A stretch of DNA of 64,000 bases from a virus, in the IMG/VR virus record IMGVR_UViG_3300027791_002264, positions 1-64,000 of that record; one strand, 5' to 3'. The notes beneath the pieces are model-generated. The model made no database searches. It was not told where the DNA came from and saw only the letters and a program-made list of their open reading frames with translations. How positions within the stretch are numbered: position 1 is the stretch's first letter; each line of letters begins with the position of its first letter. This document shows positions 34,453-43,688 of this stretch, piece after piece. The position numbers and the translations under genes are program-made.

Positions 34453-34967
34453 AAATAGGAAAGGATGTATACATCCATGAAGATGCATGGATAAAACAAA
34501 AAGAAGGTAGTAAAATAGGTAATCATGTTGCTATTGATAAAGGCGTTCAGTTTTCTACTAAAGTAGATATAGGTGATTATGTTCATATTGCTCCTTATGT
34601 AGTAAGTGTAGGAGGAAAGGATACAACTGTTACATTTAAAGATTTTTCTTTTTGTGCGGCTGGGACTATGATAGTTGCAGGTAGTGAAGATTATACAGGA
34701 AAGGGATTAGTAGGACCAACCATTCCTGCTAAATATCGAGAAATTATGTTTGCAGATATTACATTTGAAAAATATTCTGGTTGTGGGGTTAATTGCTGTA
34801 TTATGCCTGGTGTAACCTTTGGTGAAGGTGCTATATTAGGCGCGCATTCATTAGCAACTAAAGACTTGGAGCCATGGACTATTTATATTGGTAGTCCTGC
34901 AAGACCAGTTAAGAAACGAGATAAAGAAATAATTTTAAAACATGCTAAAGAATTAGGATATGAATAA
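34449..34967 (+). CDS. Left-handed beta-helix acetyltransferase
   Basis: The 172-residue product has hexapeptide-type turns: KIGNHVAIDKGVQFSTKVDIGDYVHIAPYV, CCIMPGVTFGEGAILGAHSLATKDLEPW, then YIGSPARPVKKRDKE, the standard end of sugar O- or N-acetyltransferases (WbbJ/VioB type). A neighbour gene is a close paralogue. Confidence 0.85.
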   Translation: MKIGKDVYIHEDAWIKQKEGSKIGNHVAIDKGVQFSTKVDIGDYVHIAPYVVSVGGKDTTVTFKDFSFCAAGTMIVAGSEDYTGKGLVGPTIPAKYREIMFADITFEKYSGCGVNCCIMPGVTFGEGAILGAHSLATKDLEPWTIYIGSPARPVKKRDKEIILKHAKELGYE

Positions 34968-35493
34968 TATAAATTTTGAGGATAAAGATATTTTTATGCA
35001 TAAGGATGCAGAGTTTAAAATAGACCCAAAGATAGGTAACCATGTTGCTATTGATAAAGGTGTTTATTGTACAGTAAATGCAACAATAGGTGATTATGTA
35101 CATATTGCACCATACGTTACAATAATTGGAGGAAAGACTGGTGTATTTAAATGTAATGGTTTTAATAACATAATGGCTGGTGCAAGAATTGTTTGCGGTT
35201 CTGATAGATTTGATGATAGTGGTTTATTTGGAGCTATGATACCTAAAGAATTTAAAGGAAGGCAAATTATTGAACCGGTAATAATGGAAAGATTTTCTAA
35301 TGTTGGAAGCAATGCAATGGTTTTACCAGGATCTATTTTAAGAGAAGGTGTTTTACTATCTGCTGGTAGTTTATTAATAGGTGATACTATTCCTTGGGGT
35401 GTATATAAAGGAAATCCTGCTAAATTAATAAAAGTAATTGACGGAAATAAAATTAAAGAAAATGCAAAAAAATTAGAGATGGGTAATGATTAA
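34960..35493 (+). CDS. Left-handed beta-helix acetyltransferase, tandem copy
   Basis: The 177-residue product shares KIGNHVAIDKGVYC, IGDYVHIAPYV, MVLPGSILREGVLLSAGSLL and YKGNPAKLIKVI with the gene before it, so the pair arose by tandem duplication. It overlaps that gene by eight bases. The pair may acetylate different positions or act together as a trimer. Confidence 0.85.
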   Translation: MNNINFEDKDIFMHKDAEFKIDPKIGNHVAIDKGVYCTVNATIGDYVHIAPYVTIIGGKTGVFKCNGFNNIMAGARIVCGSDRFDDSGLFGAMIPKEFKGRQIIEPVIMERFSNVGSNAMVLPGSILREGVLLSAGSLLIGDTIPWGVYKGNPAKLIKVIDGNKIKENAKKLEMGND

Positions 35494-36370
35494 AAAAACC
35501 AAGATCAATATGGGTGGTGGTGGCTTTTCACATACAATATCATCAACAGGTCTACCTACTAAATATGTTGAATGGATAAGAGGTTATGCAAGCGCTAATA
35601 TAACTATACATATTGATAATTATATGGTTGGTCGTACTGCTAGTATTTATAGAAAAACCAAAGAATATGCATGGCTTTGTGAAGCTAAATCAGTTTCATA
35701 TTTTTCTAAAAGAAAATATGTAACACTAGAAGACGGTACACCATCTTACGAGGATGAAAAGACTTCTCTTTATGAGTGGTGTAAAAACAATATACCAGAA
35801 TTAAAAGAAAAATTTATTAAAGTATTCACGCATGATACTGAGTTAGCTAAAATGGATGATATTTTTCAATTAACACTATGCTCTGGTAAATCATTCTTAA
35901 CAGAAGGTAAAATATATCCTAAAAGTAAATTAGTGTCTATGATTGCATCTAATAAGGTAATGTGTGAAGAACATGAGTATAGGCAAGAAATGATTGAGAA
36001 ATATTCTAAATTAGGAGTTGATCATTTTGGTAGCGGTTTTAATTTTATAAAAGATAAAGCTGATGGTTTAAAAGATTATTGCTTTTCTATTGCAATGGAA
36101 AATGCAACATATTCAAATATGTTTACTGAAAAGCTAACTGATTGCTTTATGACTGGTACTATTCCTGTTTATTATGGTATAGATAACATTGGAGATTTTT
36201 TTAATACTGATGGGATTATAATAATGGATGATGATTTTGATATTAAGGATTTAACTGTAGATTTATATAATAGTAAGAAAGCTGCTATTTTAGATAATTA
36301 TAATAGAGCACAAGATCTTTTGTGTGCTGAAGATTATATTTTTAAACAATTCATAGAACCTTCTCTATAA
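35486..36370 (+). CDS. GT10-like alpha-1,3-fucosyltransferase
   Basis: The C-terminal half (about 150-260) carries the GT10 donor motif: SKLVSMIASNK, then FCFSIAMENA-type spacing (here YCFSIAMENATYSNMF), TEKLTDCFMTGTIPVYYG, then IGDFFNTDGII. This matches GDP-fucose-binding enzymes of Helicobacter and Bacteroides. The N-terminus is unlike theirs. It overlaps the neighbour genes, supporting operon expression. Confidence 0.82.
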   Translation: MIKKTKINMGGGGFSHTISSTGLPTKYVEWIRGYASANITIHIDNYMVGRTASIYRKTKEYAWLCEAKSVSYFSKRKYVTLEDGTPSYEDEKTSLYEWCKNNIPELKEKFIKVFTHDTELAKMDDIFQLTLCSGKSFLTEGKIYPKSKLVSMIASNKVMCEEHEYRQEMIEKYSKLGVDHFGSGFNFIKDKADGLKDYCFSIAMENATYSNMFTEKLTDCFMTGTIPVYYGIDNIGDFFNTDGIIIMDDDFDIKDLTVDLYNSKKAAILDNYNRAQDLLCAEDYIFKQFIEPSL

Positions 36371-37179
36371 TGGATAAAATTTTACAATTCCAAAAAGTAT
36401 CATCGGCACACAAATTTGCTGGTGTAGGTATGGGTGGTAACATCTTTATAACTCTCAATTCTTTATTAGCTTCTAAAAAAGATGATAACTTATATGTGGA
36501 TATGGAAACTAATTCTTGTGTATGTACTGAAGACGATTTTAATAAATTTAATACTAATAATTGTTGGGAATATTATTATGATCAAATGCCAAAGCCTGAC
36601 ACAGATAACATCGTAACTAATAAATCTGAAAATGCATTCTTAAATTATAATAAGGTTCCTTTAGTTGATTACAGTGATTTGCAGTATAGATTTAATAACA
36701 ACTTTAAATTAAAAGATTATCTTCAGAACGAATTAGATTCTTATTATAATAATAACCTTAAAGATAAAATAACTTTAGGTGTACAAATAAGATTAACCGA
36801 TATGTTACACCATCATAAAGTATCTCCTCTATCTAAATACTTAATTAGGATACAGGAAATTTTAAATAAAAATCCAAACATAGAACAATTATTTATAGCA
36901 ACTGATGATCATAGAGCAATAGAGGAAGTAAGTAAACATATAAGTATACCAATAATATACCATGAAGCTTTTAGGGCTAGTGATGATGATCCTCAGACTG
37001 ATGAATATGATAGGATGCGAAATAATAGAGAATTTCATAAATATAATTTAAGTAAAGAATGTATTAAAGAAATTTATACTTTAAGTATGTGTAACTTTTT
37101 ATTAAGAGCCGATGTATCTGCAATTTCAAATGTTGCTACTTTACTATCTACTAAAATTAACACACTATATAATTTATAA
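36370..37179 (+). CDS. Fucosyltransferase-like protein, paralogue 2
   Basis: The 269-residue product shares LGVQIRLTDMLHHHKVSPL, LFIATDDHRAIEEV and RADVSAISNVATLLS with the proteins at 33155 and 61699. The first residues (VGMGGNIFITLNSLLAS) form the Gly-rich GT-B N-terminal loop. It starts on the last base of the previous stop. Confidence 0.68.
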   Translation: MDKILQFQKVSSAHKFAGVGMGGNIFITLNSLLASKKDDNLYVDMETNSCVCTEDDFNKFNTNNCWEYYYDQMPKPDTDNIVTNKSENAFLNYNKVPLVDYSDLQYRFNNNFKLKDYLQNELDSYYNNNLKDKITLGVQIRLTDMLHHHKVSPLSKYLIRIQEILNKNPNIEQLFIATDDHRAIEEVSKHISIPIIYHEAFRASDDDPQTDEYDRMRNNREFHKYNLSKECIKEIYTLSMCNFLLRADVSAISNVATLLSTKINTLYNL

Positions 37180-37229
37180 TAAACAATCATCATTTATCTT
37201 ATATAATATATAATAAAACAAATTATAAC

Positions 37230-37862
37230 ATGAGCTTTGAGACTGTAACACAATTAGAAAAACAACTTGCTGAATTTTTTGGAGCACCTTATGCAGTATG
37301 TTTAGATGCATGTACTCATGGTATAGAATTATGCCTAAGACATCAAAATATAAATACAATTACTGTTCCTAAAAGAACTTACATATCAGTACCTTTTCTT
37401 GCAAATAAATTAAACATTAATTTAAAGTGGAGAGATGAAGAGTGGCAAGATTATTATAAAGTAAATGAACATCTTAAACCTATTTATGATGCAGCTGTTT
37501 TATGGAAAAAGGATAGTTATATACCAGGATCTTTTATGTGTTTAAGTTTTCAATTCCAAAAGCATTTATCATTAGGTAGAGGTGGAGCTATACTTTGTGA
37601 TAATAAAGAAGATGCAATTGCACTAAAGAAAATGTCATATGATGGAAGGTTACCAGATGTTCCATGGCGAGATCAAGATATTGAAACATATGGGTACCAT
37701 TATTATATGACACCTGAAACTGCTCAGTTAGGTTTAGATTATTTTGATGAAGCAGTAAAACAAAAACCAAGACAATGGACTATCACAGATTGGCCAGATT
37801 TAACAAAAATGGCAGTCTTTAATAAAAAAGAAGGAGTTGATCCTTATTTACAAACCAAATAA
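37230..37862 (+). CDS. DegT/DnrJ-type sugar aminotransferase, short form
   Basis: The 210-residue product has the family start LEKQLAEFFGAPYAVCLDACTHG, PKRTYISVP and SFQFQKHLSLGRGGAI, in which Lys is the expected PLP-binding residue. Family members have about 370 residues, so the C-terminal dimer domain seems missing. The gap before it carries ATATAATATATAATAAAA, a possible promoter. With Gmd next door, GDP-perosamine-type sugar synthesis is possible (inference). Confidence 0.78.
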   Translation: MSFETVTQLEKQLAEFFGAPYAVCLDACTHGIELCLRHQNINTITVPKRTYISVPFLANKLNINLKWRDEEWQDYYKVNEHLKPIYDAAVLWKKDSYIPGSFMCLSFQFQKHLSLGRGGAILCDNKEDAIALKKMSYDGRLPDVPWRDQDIETYGYHYYMTPETAQLGLDYFDEAVKQKPRQWTITDWPDLTKMAVFNKKEGVDPYLQTK

Positions 37863-37874
37863 CAAATTAAGAAA

Positions 37875-38867
37875 ATGAAAAAAGCATTTATAACAGGAAT
37901 TAATGGACAAGATGGATCTTATCTTGCCGAGTATCTTTTAGATCTAGGATATGAAGTTCATGGAACTGTGAGAAGAAATTCTACATCAGAAAATCAATCA
38001 GCTAGGTTAACGACTGCATATGAAAGTGGTCAACTCACAACTCATTATGGTGATTTATCAGATCAAGGAAGTTTAGAAAGATTACTTGAGCAAATTCAAC
38101 CAGATGAAATTTATAACATAGCAGCACAGAGTCATGTAAGAGTAAGTTTTGATGTACCACAATATACAGTCCAAACAAATGCTGTAGGTGTATTAAATAT
38201 ATTGGAGGCATACCGAAGAGCATGCCCTACTGCTAAATTCTATCAAGCATCTTCTTCTGAAATGTTTGGTTTAACTGTTGAGGATGATGGCTTTCAGAGA
38301 GAAAGTAGTATTATGAATCCAGTATCTCCTTATGGATGTTCAAAGGTATTTGGATATAACATAGTAAGACATTATAGAAGAGCTCATAACCTACATGCTG
38401 TAAATGGAATTTTATTTAATCATGAATCCCCAAGAAGAGGAAGTAACTTTGTAACTAATAAAGTTGTTAAAGCTGCATGTTCTATTAAATTAGGTTTACA
38501 GGATAAATTAGAATTAGGTAATATGGATTCTTATAGAGATTGGGGTCATTCTAAAGATTATGTTATAGCAATGCATGCAATGTTAAATCATGATACACCT
38601 GATGATTTTGTTGTATCAACAATGGAAACGCATTCAGTTAGAGAAATGTGTGAGTTGGTGTTTAAATATTTAGATTTAGACTACAAGGATTATATTTCAC
38701 AAAACCCTAAGTTTATGAGACCTGAAGAATTACCTTATCTTAAAGGAGATTCAACAAAGATTAGAGAAACTTTAAATTGGAAACCAGAATATACTTTTGA
38801 ATCTATGATGCATGAAATGTGTGATCATTGGATGGATGTTTTACAAGGTAAGGTGTCATTGAGATAA
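37875..38867 (+). CDS. gmd: GDP-mannose 4,6-dehydratase
   Basis: The 330-residue product is a short-chain dehydrogenase with FITGINGQDGSYLAEYLL (NADP-binding), HGTVRRNST, the SSSEMFG and YGCSK catalytic blocks, NHESPRRG and RDWGHSKDYV, all features of Gmd. It makes GDP-4-keto-6-deoxymannose, the branch point to GDP-fucose, GDP-rhamnose or GDP-perosamine. YGCSKVFGY carries the Tyr and Lys of the active site. It sits between an aminotransferase and a KdsD-like isomerase. Confidence 0.97.
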   Translation: MKKAFITGINGQDGSYLAEYLLDLGYEVHGTVRRNSTSENQSARLTTAYESGQLTTHYGDLSDQGSLERLLEQIQPDEIYNIAAQSHVRVSFDVPQYTVQTNAVGVLNILEAYRRACPTAKFYQASSSEMFGLTVEDDGFQRESSIMNPVSPYGCSKVFGYNIVRHYRRAHNLHAVNGILFNHESPRRGSNFVTNKVVKAACSIKLGLQDKLELGNMDSYRDWGHSKDYVIAMHAMLNHDTPDDFVVSTMETHSVREMCELVFKYLDLDYKDYISQNPKFMRPEELPYLKGDSTKIRETLNWKPEYTFESMMHEMCDHWMDVLQGKVSLR

Positions 38868-39466
38868 TGGAAGAATCAATTAAGGAATTGCTAGAATATG
38901 AAGCAGCACAAATAAAAAATATTCCCGTAAACTTTTCTTTTGAATTAGCAGTTAATAGAATAAAACAAAAGGTTCATAATATAGGATCTAATGGTAAAGT
39001 TATATTATCAGGGATGGGAAAGGCTGGTCAAATAGCATTAAACATTTCATCTACACTTAATTCAACAGGAACACCTTCTGTTTATTTACATCCTAGTGAA
39101 GCTCAACATGGTGATTTAGGTATACTTCAAAAAAATGATATTCTTGTTCTTTTATCTAATTCTGGTAAAACTAGAGAAATATTAGAATTAATTGAATTAT
39201 CAAAAAATATGTATCCTCATATATCTATTATTTGCATCACAGGTGATAAAGATAGTATTTTGGCAAACAAATCTGATATAACTCTTCATACTGGAAATAC
39301 AAAAGAAGTATGCCCATTAGGTTTAACACCAACTACGTCAACAACATTAATGAAAGTAATAGGAGATATTTTAATTGTAGAATTAATAAAGAAAATTAAA
39401 TTTACTAAAAAAGAATATTCACAAAGACATCATAGTGGATATCTTGGTCAAAAAAGCAAAGAATAA
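38867..39466 (+). CDS. SIS-domain sugar phosphate isomerase (KdsD-like)
   Basis: The 199-residue product is a lone SIS domain: VILSGMGKAGQIALN, STLNSTGTPSVYLHPSEAQHGDLG, LLSNSGKTREILEL and a CPLGLTPTTST block. This is the catalytic half of arabinose-5-phosphate isomerases (KdsD, GutQ), without their CBS pair. KdsD starts Kdo synthesis. A related ketose/aldose role cannot be excluded. Confidence 0.87.
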   Translation: MEESIKELLEYEAAQIKNIPVNFSFELAVNRIKQKVHNIGSNGKVILSGMGKAGQIALNISSTLNSTGTPSVYLHPSEAQHGDLGILQKNDILVLLSNSGKTREILELIELSKNMYPHISIICITGDKDSILANKSDITLHTGNTKEVCPLGLTPTTSTTLMKVIGDILIVELIKKIKFTKKEYSQRHHSGYLGQKSKE

Positions 39467-39514
39467 TGAAACATTGCATAGAGTTTCACAATTGAAACTA
39501 TTTCATATAAATGT

Positions 39515-39527
39515 ATATAATAATAAA
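39515..39527 (+). promoter_or_regulatory. ATATAATAATAAA motif, putative late promoter
   Basis: Exact motif seven bases before the ATG at 39534. A small hairpin AGTTTC/GAAACT lies just upstream (39482-39499). Confidence 0.5.
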
Positions 39528-39533
39528 TAGATT

Positions 39534-39773
39534 ATGTTTAAATTATTCAAAACAATCAAATCATGGTTCTTACCTAATCATGAAGGACCTTTTCCATATT
39601 CAACCGATGGTTTTATAAAAGCAAAGAGATGGGCAAAAAATCAATCACACCCTAAATTACCTGATCACCCCTCTCAATCATTATGGAGTTATGTAAGTAG
39701 CAATTGGATTGATTCAGAATATAAATTAAATGAAATTAATAAAGTTAAAACAAATAAGAATAAAACTATATAA
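39534..39773 (+). CDS. Hypothetical protein, 79 residues
   Basis: A basic soluble protein with many Trp and Lys. It opens with MFKLFKTIKSWF, which may be an amphipathic helix. It lies between the glycan island and the block of targeted proteins. Not recognised. Confidence 0.6.
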   Translation: MFKLFKTIKSWFLPNHEGPFPYSTDGFIKAKRWAKNQSHPKLPDHPSQSLWSYVSSNWIDSEYKLNEINKVKTNKNKTI

Positions 39774-39778
39774 TTAAT

Positions 39779-40039
39779 ATGGAAGGACAAAAAATGAATG
39801 TAGATATTGATTCAACTACTGAAATCGTTTGTGATGAATGTGGAAATAATGTTTTTCAGCCTGCCTTCTTCTTAAGGAAGGTAAGCAGATTTGTATCACC
39901 AGATGGTAAAGATAGATTATTACCTTTAGATACAATGGTATGTAGCAAATGTGGTAATGTTAATAAAGAATTTCAAACAGCAAATCCTAAAAATAAAACA
40001 ACAAAAACAAATAATTTAAAAGATGGCAAACAAAAATAA
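39779..40039 (+). CDS. Zinc ribbon protein, 86 residues
   Basis: Four cysteines in two CxxC pairs (CDECGN and CSKCGN, about 36 residues apart) form a zinc ribbon. It overlaps the next gene by 17 bases. Small zinc ribbons of this type are common in T4-like phages; function unknown. Confidence 0.75.
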   Translation: MEGQKMNVDIDSTTEIVCDECGNNVFQPAFFLRKVSRFVSPDGKDRLLPLDTMVCSKCGNVNKEFQTANPKNKTTKTNNLKDGKQK

Positions 40040-40730
40040 ACCAGATATGAAAATTGTAAAAGACGGTTCGGTAGAATCTAAATTAACAAAAAACTATGAA
40101 AACCAAGTTGGTAAGACTGGTTCTAAAGAAGAGCAAGCTGCTTTAGCAAAAGAATTAGTTAATGATTCTCCTCGTAAGATGAGTGAAATTATTAAAGACA
40201 AAAGAGAAGCATTAAAAAAGAATGAGGATTTACTTAGAGATCTTCAAACTAATGAATATGATATTCCAATGTCTTCACCTAAACTTTATAAGCAATTAAT
40301 GAAGTTTTTAGAAAAAGATGCTGAATGGGGTCATACGACTGCAACAGGATTAGTAATGTTATATTCTAATCTTAAAGAAAACTCTAAAATAGTTCAGTCT
40401 AAAGACTGGGATGGTATTGTTAAATTAAGAGGTACGAGTATTACTATATTATGGACAATGGTAACATCTATGAAAGGTAAAGGATTCTTTGAAGCTAGAA
40501 ACTTTATTGAATTAATGGCTGCGTTTGGTCAAGATCTTTCTACTGTAGTACAAAAAGTACATGTTGATAATTCAGCTCTTAGAGAAAATCATGCAAAACT
40601 ATCGGAATTAGATACTGAAGTAAATCATCCTGATGTTATTCTTGATGTTGCAATTGATAAGTATAATGAAGCTGAAGAAGAATTAACTGATTTAATGAAT
40701 GAAGTTGATCCTGTAGTTGAAACTGTATAA
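40023..40730 (+). CDS. Helical structural-like protein, 235 residues
   Basis: An all-helical acidic/basic protein with heptad-like Leu spacing, no membrane segment and no enzymatic motif. It is near packaged-protein genes and may be a head or neck component, which is not provable from sequence. Confidence 0.6.
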   Translation: MANKNKPDMKIVKDGSVESKLTKNYENQVGKTGSKEEQAALAKELVNDSPRKMSEIIKDKREALKKNEDLLRDLQTNEYDIPMSSPKLYKQLMKFLEKDAEWGHTTATGLVMLYSNLKENSKIVQSKDWDGIVKLRGTSITILWTMVTSMKGKGFFEARNFIELMAAFGQDLSTVVQKVHVDNSALRENHAKLSELDTEVNHPDVILDVAIDKYNEAEEELTDLMNEVDPVVETV

Positions 40731-40732
40731 CA

Positions 40733-40981
40733 ATGGGATTCCACAGAAGACATATAGATAATAACCAGGTTGTTAAGCTTTATGAAGATGGTGGGCTTAT
40801 CAGAGTTAAAGAATGGTATACACAAGGCGTTGATGCCTTAGTAACAGAAACCGGCCTCGCTTCAGAGGTCGGTTCTATTCTTTCTGATGATGACTGGATA
40901 GTAATGGGTACTCAAATCCAAGAAAAAGGAATCATTAAACTTATTCAAAAACATTTAGGTATAGTTGACAGCAAAAAATAA
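40733..40981 (+). CDS. Hypothetical protein, 82 residues
   Basis: A small soluble protein two bases after the gene before. The codons at 40849-40874 form a 10-bp GC-rich hairpin (AACCGGCCTC with GAGGTCGGTT), unusual in this AT-rich DNA. Not recognised. Confidence 0.6.
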   Translation: MGFHRRHIDNNQVVKLYEDGGLIRVKEWYTQGVDALVTETGLASEVGSILSDDDWIVMGTQIQEKGIIKLIQKHLGIVDSKK

Positions 40982-41019
40982 CTTTTTGTTTGTTGAATAA
41001 ATAAAGAAAACATTGTTAT

Positions 41020-42243
41020 ATGCAACACATACCAGACTATAGACAATTTGTCAATGAGCGTGTAAATCTTAAAGCTGCACACTTATCATCTGAGGATTAC
41101 CAAAAGGCAAAAAAGCTTAAAGCTTTTGATTCTGCTGACTGGGCTTGGAATTCAAAATCTCAACTTTATGACAAGGTAAATGAATCAGTAGTTACTGAAG
41201 CTAAGTTTACTAGGTTACCAAAACAATTAAACGCAATGTGGGAGCTTAAAAACTCCGTAGAGAATATGGTTGGTAGGCATGATAATGGAGATGACTATGA
41301 TCCTAATCAAATGAGGACCATTGAGGAATTCATTAAAAAGATTAAAAAATCAGCAAAATCATTTAAATCTAAAGAAGAAGTAGTAGGTACAATCTATGAA
41401 AGTAATTTTTCACCTTTAGGATATGCTAAGAGAGTTGTTGCAGGAGCAATTACTTTAAAGGATGCTATGAAAGAAGCAGGTATTTCATTATCTAATATGG
41501 GAAAGTTAATTAAGAAAATAGATAAAAAGTTTGATATAGATGCGGCATTCTTAGAAAGTAAAGTAAATGAAGGACCTGGTAAAGGCTACTATATAAAGGT
41601 ATCTGTTAGAGATGCTAAAAAAGCTTTAGCAATCCTAGATGATATGTATCGTAAGAAGTTTGATATTAATGGAAGTAATGTTTATTACTTTAAGGATGAG
41701 GATATTGCATATGATGCTATGATGGATTTATCCGCTGAAGATATTGAGATTGCTGATACTAATATTGAGGAATCATTAGATGAAAATGCTGATCCATGCT
41801 GGGATGATTATAAAATAGGATCTCCTAAAACAAAAATATCTTCTAAATCTGGTAAAAGAGTTAATAACTGCGTTCCTAAAGATGAATCAGTAGTTAATGA
41901 AGCAACTGATATTAATGATCCAGTTCTTATGGCATTCAGACGTACTCGAGCAATAATGGAATTACCTAAATTTAAACCAGCTGAAGTAAAATCACGTAGA
42001 ATTAGTTTTGATAAGTATATGGATTTATTAGATTCACAAACAGATATAGCCCAGGACATTAAAGATAAGGCTGAAGAAATGGCTCAAACATTTAGAGACA
42101 TGGAACAAGAAGCTGAACCAGAAGGTGGGGTGATGGCAGACAAATATGGTTCTATTATGATGAATCAAGAAAAGGAATATACTCAGTTAAAAGCTAAGAA
42201 AGCAAAAATTGATGCTAGAGTTGAAAAATATAAAATGAATTAA
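41020..42243 (+). CDS. Multi-segment internal protein with targeting N-terminus and repeated cleavage-like sites
   Basis: The N-terminus HIPDYRQFVNER resembles the T4 internal-protein targeting sequence, ending near VxE. Further sites follow: ESVVTEAK (about residue 56), ESKVNEGPGKG (about 184), ESLDENADP (about 251) and ESVVNEATD (about 290). Between them lie distinct small segments; ENADPCWDDYKIG ... NNCVPK resembles a Cys motif of T4-like structural proteins. The architecture suggests a polyprotein that is cut in the prohead and delivered with DNA. The spacing repeat at DNA level is noted separately. Confidence 0.65.
   Translation: MQHIPDYRQFVNERVNLKAAHLSSEDYQKAKKLKAFDSADWAWNSKSQLYDKVNESVVTEAKFTRLPKQLNAMWELKNSVENMVGRHDNGDDYDPNQMRTIEEFIKKIKKSAKSFKSKEEVVGTIYESNFSPLGYAKRVVAGAITLKDAMKEAGISLSNMGKLIKKIDKKFDIDAAFLESKVNEGPGKGYYIKVSVRDAKKALAILDDMYRKKFDINGSNVYYFKDEDIAYDAMMDLSAEDIEIADTNIEESLDENADPCWDDYKIGSPKTKISSKSGKRVNNCVPKDESVVNEATDINDPVLMAFRRTRAIMELPKFKPAEVKSRRISFDKYMDLLDSQTDIAQDIKDKAEEMAQTFRDMEQEAEPEGGVMADKYGSIMMNQEKEYTQLKAKKAKIDARVEKYKMN
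41182..41205 (+). repeat. 24-base linker repeat (ES-V-V-x-E-A-K)
   Basis: GAATCAGTAGTTACTGAAGC and following bases encode ESVVTEAK. Near-identical copies are at 41884, 44820, 44940 and 57685, always in the same reading frame and between domains. Codon-level identity points to recent copying of a linker. Confidence 0.7.
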
Positions 42244-42245
42244 TT

Positions 42246-43115
42246 ATGAAGCACTTTAAAACATATACAGACTTTATTAACGAAGCAAAAGGTTGGAATG
42301 ATATTGCAAGAGTAATGGATGCAGGATTAAAGAAAGCTATAAAATCAGGTAGTGTACCATTAAAGTATGCTAAAGATTATGTTAAGTCATTAGAAAGAAT
42401 GTCAAAAAGAAATACTAAAAAGTTCTTTGATGAATACGGAGATTTTACTGAAGCTGACTTTATAGAAGATGTAGAATATAATATAGCTAATGAATCTATG
42501 AATGAAGAATTCAAAGTTCATATGATGTATGATCCAAAAACAGGAAAAGGTTATAAAGCAGAAAAACTAGAAGATCATGAAAGAATGAGTAAACTAGGCT
42601 ATGTTCATGATAAACCTAAGGATGATGATATTACAGAATCTGCAATGGGTGAAATTGATATAATGGCTAAAGAAGCTAAAAATCTAAAAGAGTTCACAAA
42701 GGAAATGTTTGCTGAATTTAAAAATCTACCAAAAAAGCCAGATACTTTAAAGTGGATAGAGGAATTATATAACAGTGCAATTAATGAGGCAGAAAAAGCT
42801 GAAGGTGATCGAAGTAAATTGTCAGCTGACATTGAAAAAGCATTAAAGGATAAGGCTACTGAAAGTGGCGTACCTATTGGACTATTAAGATTAGTAATGA
42901 GAAGAGGGCTAGATGCTTGGAATAGTAGTCACCGTGCAGGTGTACCACAGGTTGCTTGGGGTTATGCTCGAGTAAATGCATTCTTAGAAAAAGGTAAAGG
43001 TACTTGGGGTAAGGCTGATGCTGATATTGCTAAAGAAGTTAGAGATGAAGGTAAGGCTGATAAACTACCAATTAAAAATCCTTCAGAATTTACAAAGAAA
43101 GAAAGAGAAGCATAA
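42246..43115 (+). CDS. Internal protein with targeting N-terminus
   Basis: KHFKTYTDFINEAK closely parallels T4 internal proteins (MKTYQEFIAEA). Further candidate sites are NESMNEEF (about 83), ESAMGEID (about 131) and INEAEK. The C-terminal part GLLRLVMRRGLDAWNSSHRAG then VAWGYARVNAFLEKGKG resembles a domain common in T4-like phage structural proteins (DUF5824-like, from memory). It starts two bases after the previous gene and ends in the next start codon. Likely packaged. Confidence 0.68.
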   Translation: MKHFKTYTDFINEAKGWNDIARVMDAGLKKAIKSGSVPLKYAKDYVKSLERMSKRNTKKFFDEYGDFTEADFIEDVEYNIANESMNEEFKVHMMYDPKTGKGYKAEKLEDHERMSKLGYVHDKPKDDDITESAMGEIDIMAKEAKNLKEFTKEMFAEFKNLPKKPDTLKWIEELYNSAINEAEKAEGDRSKLSADIEKALKDKATESGVPIGLLRLVMRRGLDAWNSSHRAGVPQVAWGYARVNAFLEKGKGTWGKADADIAKEVRDEGKADKLPIKNPSEFTKKEREA

Positions 43116-43660
43116 TGAAATTTATAAAAGACTTTAAAGGTTTTGATAAAGTATCTGAAGAACTTAAATATCATGTAGATAATGGTATAGGTTTAGATGA
43201 CACTGTTTTTCGCTTAGGCTCCGATGCACATGGTAAATTGTTTGAAGAAGCAAAAGAGTATTGGGATAAAGGAAATATGGTATTAAATGGAAAAAGTGGC
43301 TTCATGGCTAAAAACCTTGAGGTTGGAACTAAAGCCATATATAAAGATCGTAAATCAGGTAGAACTAAGAAAGTTAAACTTGATTCACCAGAAAGAGGTG
43401 GCAATAAAAAGTTTATTGTTTATCGTAATAGTGGAAGAACCGACAAAGAAACTGGATCAATCGTAGCTAAGAAAATTGAATGGGGAGATCCAGGATTATC
43501 TGTAAAGAATGATGACCCAGGTGCGTCTGCTAGTTTTTGGGCAAGACATCAATGTGATCAAAAGAAAAAGATGGATCCTAATAAAGCAGGGTTTTGGGCA
43601 TGTTATGGTCCGAGTTTATTTGGAAAACAGTTAGGGTTAAAAAGTACTAATCCTTGGTAG
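43115..43660 (+). CDS. Internal protein with RHxCD-type C-terminal domain
   Basis: The N-terminus KFIKDFKGFDKVSEE is a weaker targeting match. The C-terminal half has FIVYRNSGRTDKETG, KIEWGDPGLSVKNDDPGA and ASFWARHQCDQKKKMDPNKA, a pattern seen at the ends of virion or prohead-related proteins in T4-like phages (ARHNCD-type). Its function is unknown. It shares the ATG with the previous stop region, so translation is coupled. Confidence 0.65.
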   Translation: MKFIKDFKGFDKVSEELKYHVDNGIGLDDTVFRLGSDAHGKLFEEAKEYWDKGNMVLNGKSGFMAKNLEVGTKAIYKDRKSGRTKKVKLDSPERGGNKKFIVYRNSGRTDKETGSIVAKKIEWGDPGLSVKNDDPGASASFWARHQCDQKKKMDPNKAGFWACYGPSLFGKQLGLKSTNPW

Positions 43661-43688
43661 AATATATAAAAAAAGAAATTACATTAAA

